IMG/VR virus record: IMGVR_UViG_3300025887_000175
Location: 1 to 21,153 of that record
Strand: one strand, 5' to 3'
Length of the DNA: 21,153 nucleotides
Source: a virus
Part shown: positions 20,687 through 21,153 of the stretch, in pieces
How the letters are laid out: each line of letters starts with the position of its first letter
How positions within the stretch are numbered: position 1 is the stretch's first letter
The notes under the pieces: model-generated
Seen by the model: only the letters and a program-made list of their open reading frames with translations
Told to the model about the DNA's origin: nothing
Databases searched by the model: none
Made by a program: the position numbers and the translations under genes

Positions 20687-21153
20687 ATGTCTTCCCTCAC
20701 CATGACCCCCGAATACCAAGCCTTCCTCGAAGCCATGTCCAAGCACGAAAGCGCTGGCGCATACGACGTCATGTACGGCGGCTCCAAGTTCTCCGACTTC
20801 TCCGACCACCCCCGCAAGTTCCACCCCATCAACTCTGGCCCCAACTCAGGCAAGAAGTCTTCCGCCGCTGGCAAGTACCAGTTCCTCGGCTCCACGTGGG
20901 ACAGTGTCGCCTCACAGTTCGGCATCCCAGACTTCACCCCTCCCTCCCAAGACCTCGGCGCTATCGGCTACGCCATCCAATCCTACAAGGGCAACCTCTA
21001 CGAAGACCTCGCTTCCGGCGACCCAGCCCGCATCGCCAACGTCGCCACTGGCCTCAATCACAAGTGGACCTCCCTTCCGGGCGGCATCGAAGCTGGCCAA
21101 GACACCGACACCTTCGTCGCCAACTACTTCTCCGCGCTCAACAACCCCGGCTC
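20687..21153 (+). CDS. Lambda-R-like (GH104-type) muramidase domain, 3' end outside window
   Basis: The frame is open from ATG 20687 to the end of the window, giving 155 codons. AAGGAA (20674-20679) precedes it. The sequence follows the lambda endolysin R pattern: FLEAMSKHESAGAYDVMYGG with E21 as the probable catalytic acid, KFSDFSDHPRK, SSAAGKYQFLGSTWD, and a helical end (YAIQSYKGNLYEDLASGD). Lambda R is a lytic transglycosylase that cuts the glycan chain of peptidoglycan. The domain ends near the window edge, so the protein may be a small lysozyme or the N-terminal domain of a long virion protein, as in internal core proteins of T7-like phages. Because an amidase/holin/spanin cassette already exists, a virion entry enzyme is more likely. 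Confidence 0.82.
   Translation, partial: MSSLTMTPEYQAFLEAMSKHESAGAYDVMYGGSKFSDFSDHPRKFHPINSGPNSGKKSSAAGKYQFLGSTWDSVASQFGIPDFTPPSQDLGAIGYAIQSYKGNLYEDLASGDPARIANVATGLNHKWTSLPGGIEAGQDTDTFVANYFSALNNPG

Noticed and set aside
1-21153. tRNA genes, insertion sequences, integrase and attachment sites
   Set aside because: I read the non-coding gaps on both strands and saw no cloverleaf, terminal repeats with transposase, or recombinase genes.

Overview
The window looks like a stretch of a GC-rich, tailed double-stranded DNA phage genome, probably podovirus-like. Genes are tightly packed, and most neighbours overlap by 1-20 bases or share an ATGA/GTGA start-stop. The lysis genes include an outer-membrane lipoprotein spanin, so the host is Gram-negative. 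An alphaproteobacterial host is possible but is only a guess from composition and general resemblance. I saw no tRNA, rRNA, CRISPR array, insertion sequence or integrase.

Layout. (1) Positions 3-12049, plus strand: a late virion and lysis block. It starts with the end of a helical virion-type protein (3-1442). A strong RNA hairpin follows, and its 3' arm contains the ribosome-binding site of the next gene. That gene encodes a 3130-residue protein (1514-10906) with two separate HExxH metalloprotease-like sites, an ADP-ribosyltransferase-like domain, Lys/Ala/Glu-rich linkers and a hydrophobic C-terminal third. I read it as a polyvalent protein carried in the virion and ejected with the DNA. The lysis cassette follows: T7-lysozyme-like amidase, two-helix holin candidate, i-spanin, and an overlapping out-of-frame o-spanin. 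(2) Positions 12024-16076, minus strand: eight overlapping genes for DNA metabolism and recombination. In transcription order they are an unknown protein, a Sak4-like RecA-fold ATPase, an SSB-like protein with an acidic DDEIPF tail, a winged-helix-like protein, a Cas4/AddB-like PD-(D/E)XK nuclease with a predicted Fe-S cluster, a coiled-coil protein, a DUF5664 protein and a dCMP deaminase. (3) Positions 16077-16177: a divergent control region with a TATAAT box inside a palindrome. (4) Positions 16178-18333, plus strand: a Cro/YdaS-like HTH regulator coupled to a PrimPol-helicase. (5) Positions about 18503-18774: a non-coding region with inverted repeats, direct repeats, a GC hairpin and clustered GGTGT/ACACC half-sites, which is a candidate origin or control region. 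(6) Positions 18775-19990, plus strand: an HTH/zinc-ribbon protein, a NUMOD4-HNH endonuclease and a resolvase-like PD-(D/E)XK nuclease, all coupled by ATGA overlaps. (7) Positions 20117-21153: an unknown protein, then a lambda-R-like (GH104-type) muramidase domain that runs off the window.

How the parts fit. The HTH protein probably acts on the control region in front of it, and perhaps also on the 18.6-18.8 kb region, which carries the same half-sites. The primase-helicase opens and primes DNA. The Cas4-like nuclease, the Sak4-like ATPase and the SSB form a plausible resection-and-annealing recombination set, with the resolvase-like nuclease handling branched products. The two small nucleotide-metabolism enzymes adjust the dNTP pool. 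The giant protein and the muramidase would act at entry, and the amidase, holin and spanins at exit.

The most unusual items are the giant multi-enzyme protein, the Fe-S plus Cys4 nuclease in a Sak4/SSB operon, the hairpin over the giant gene's ribosome-binding site, and the half-site motif shared by two control regions. All functions come from motif reading by eye. No database search was run.
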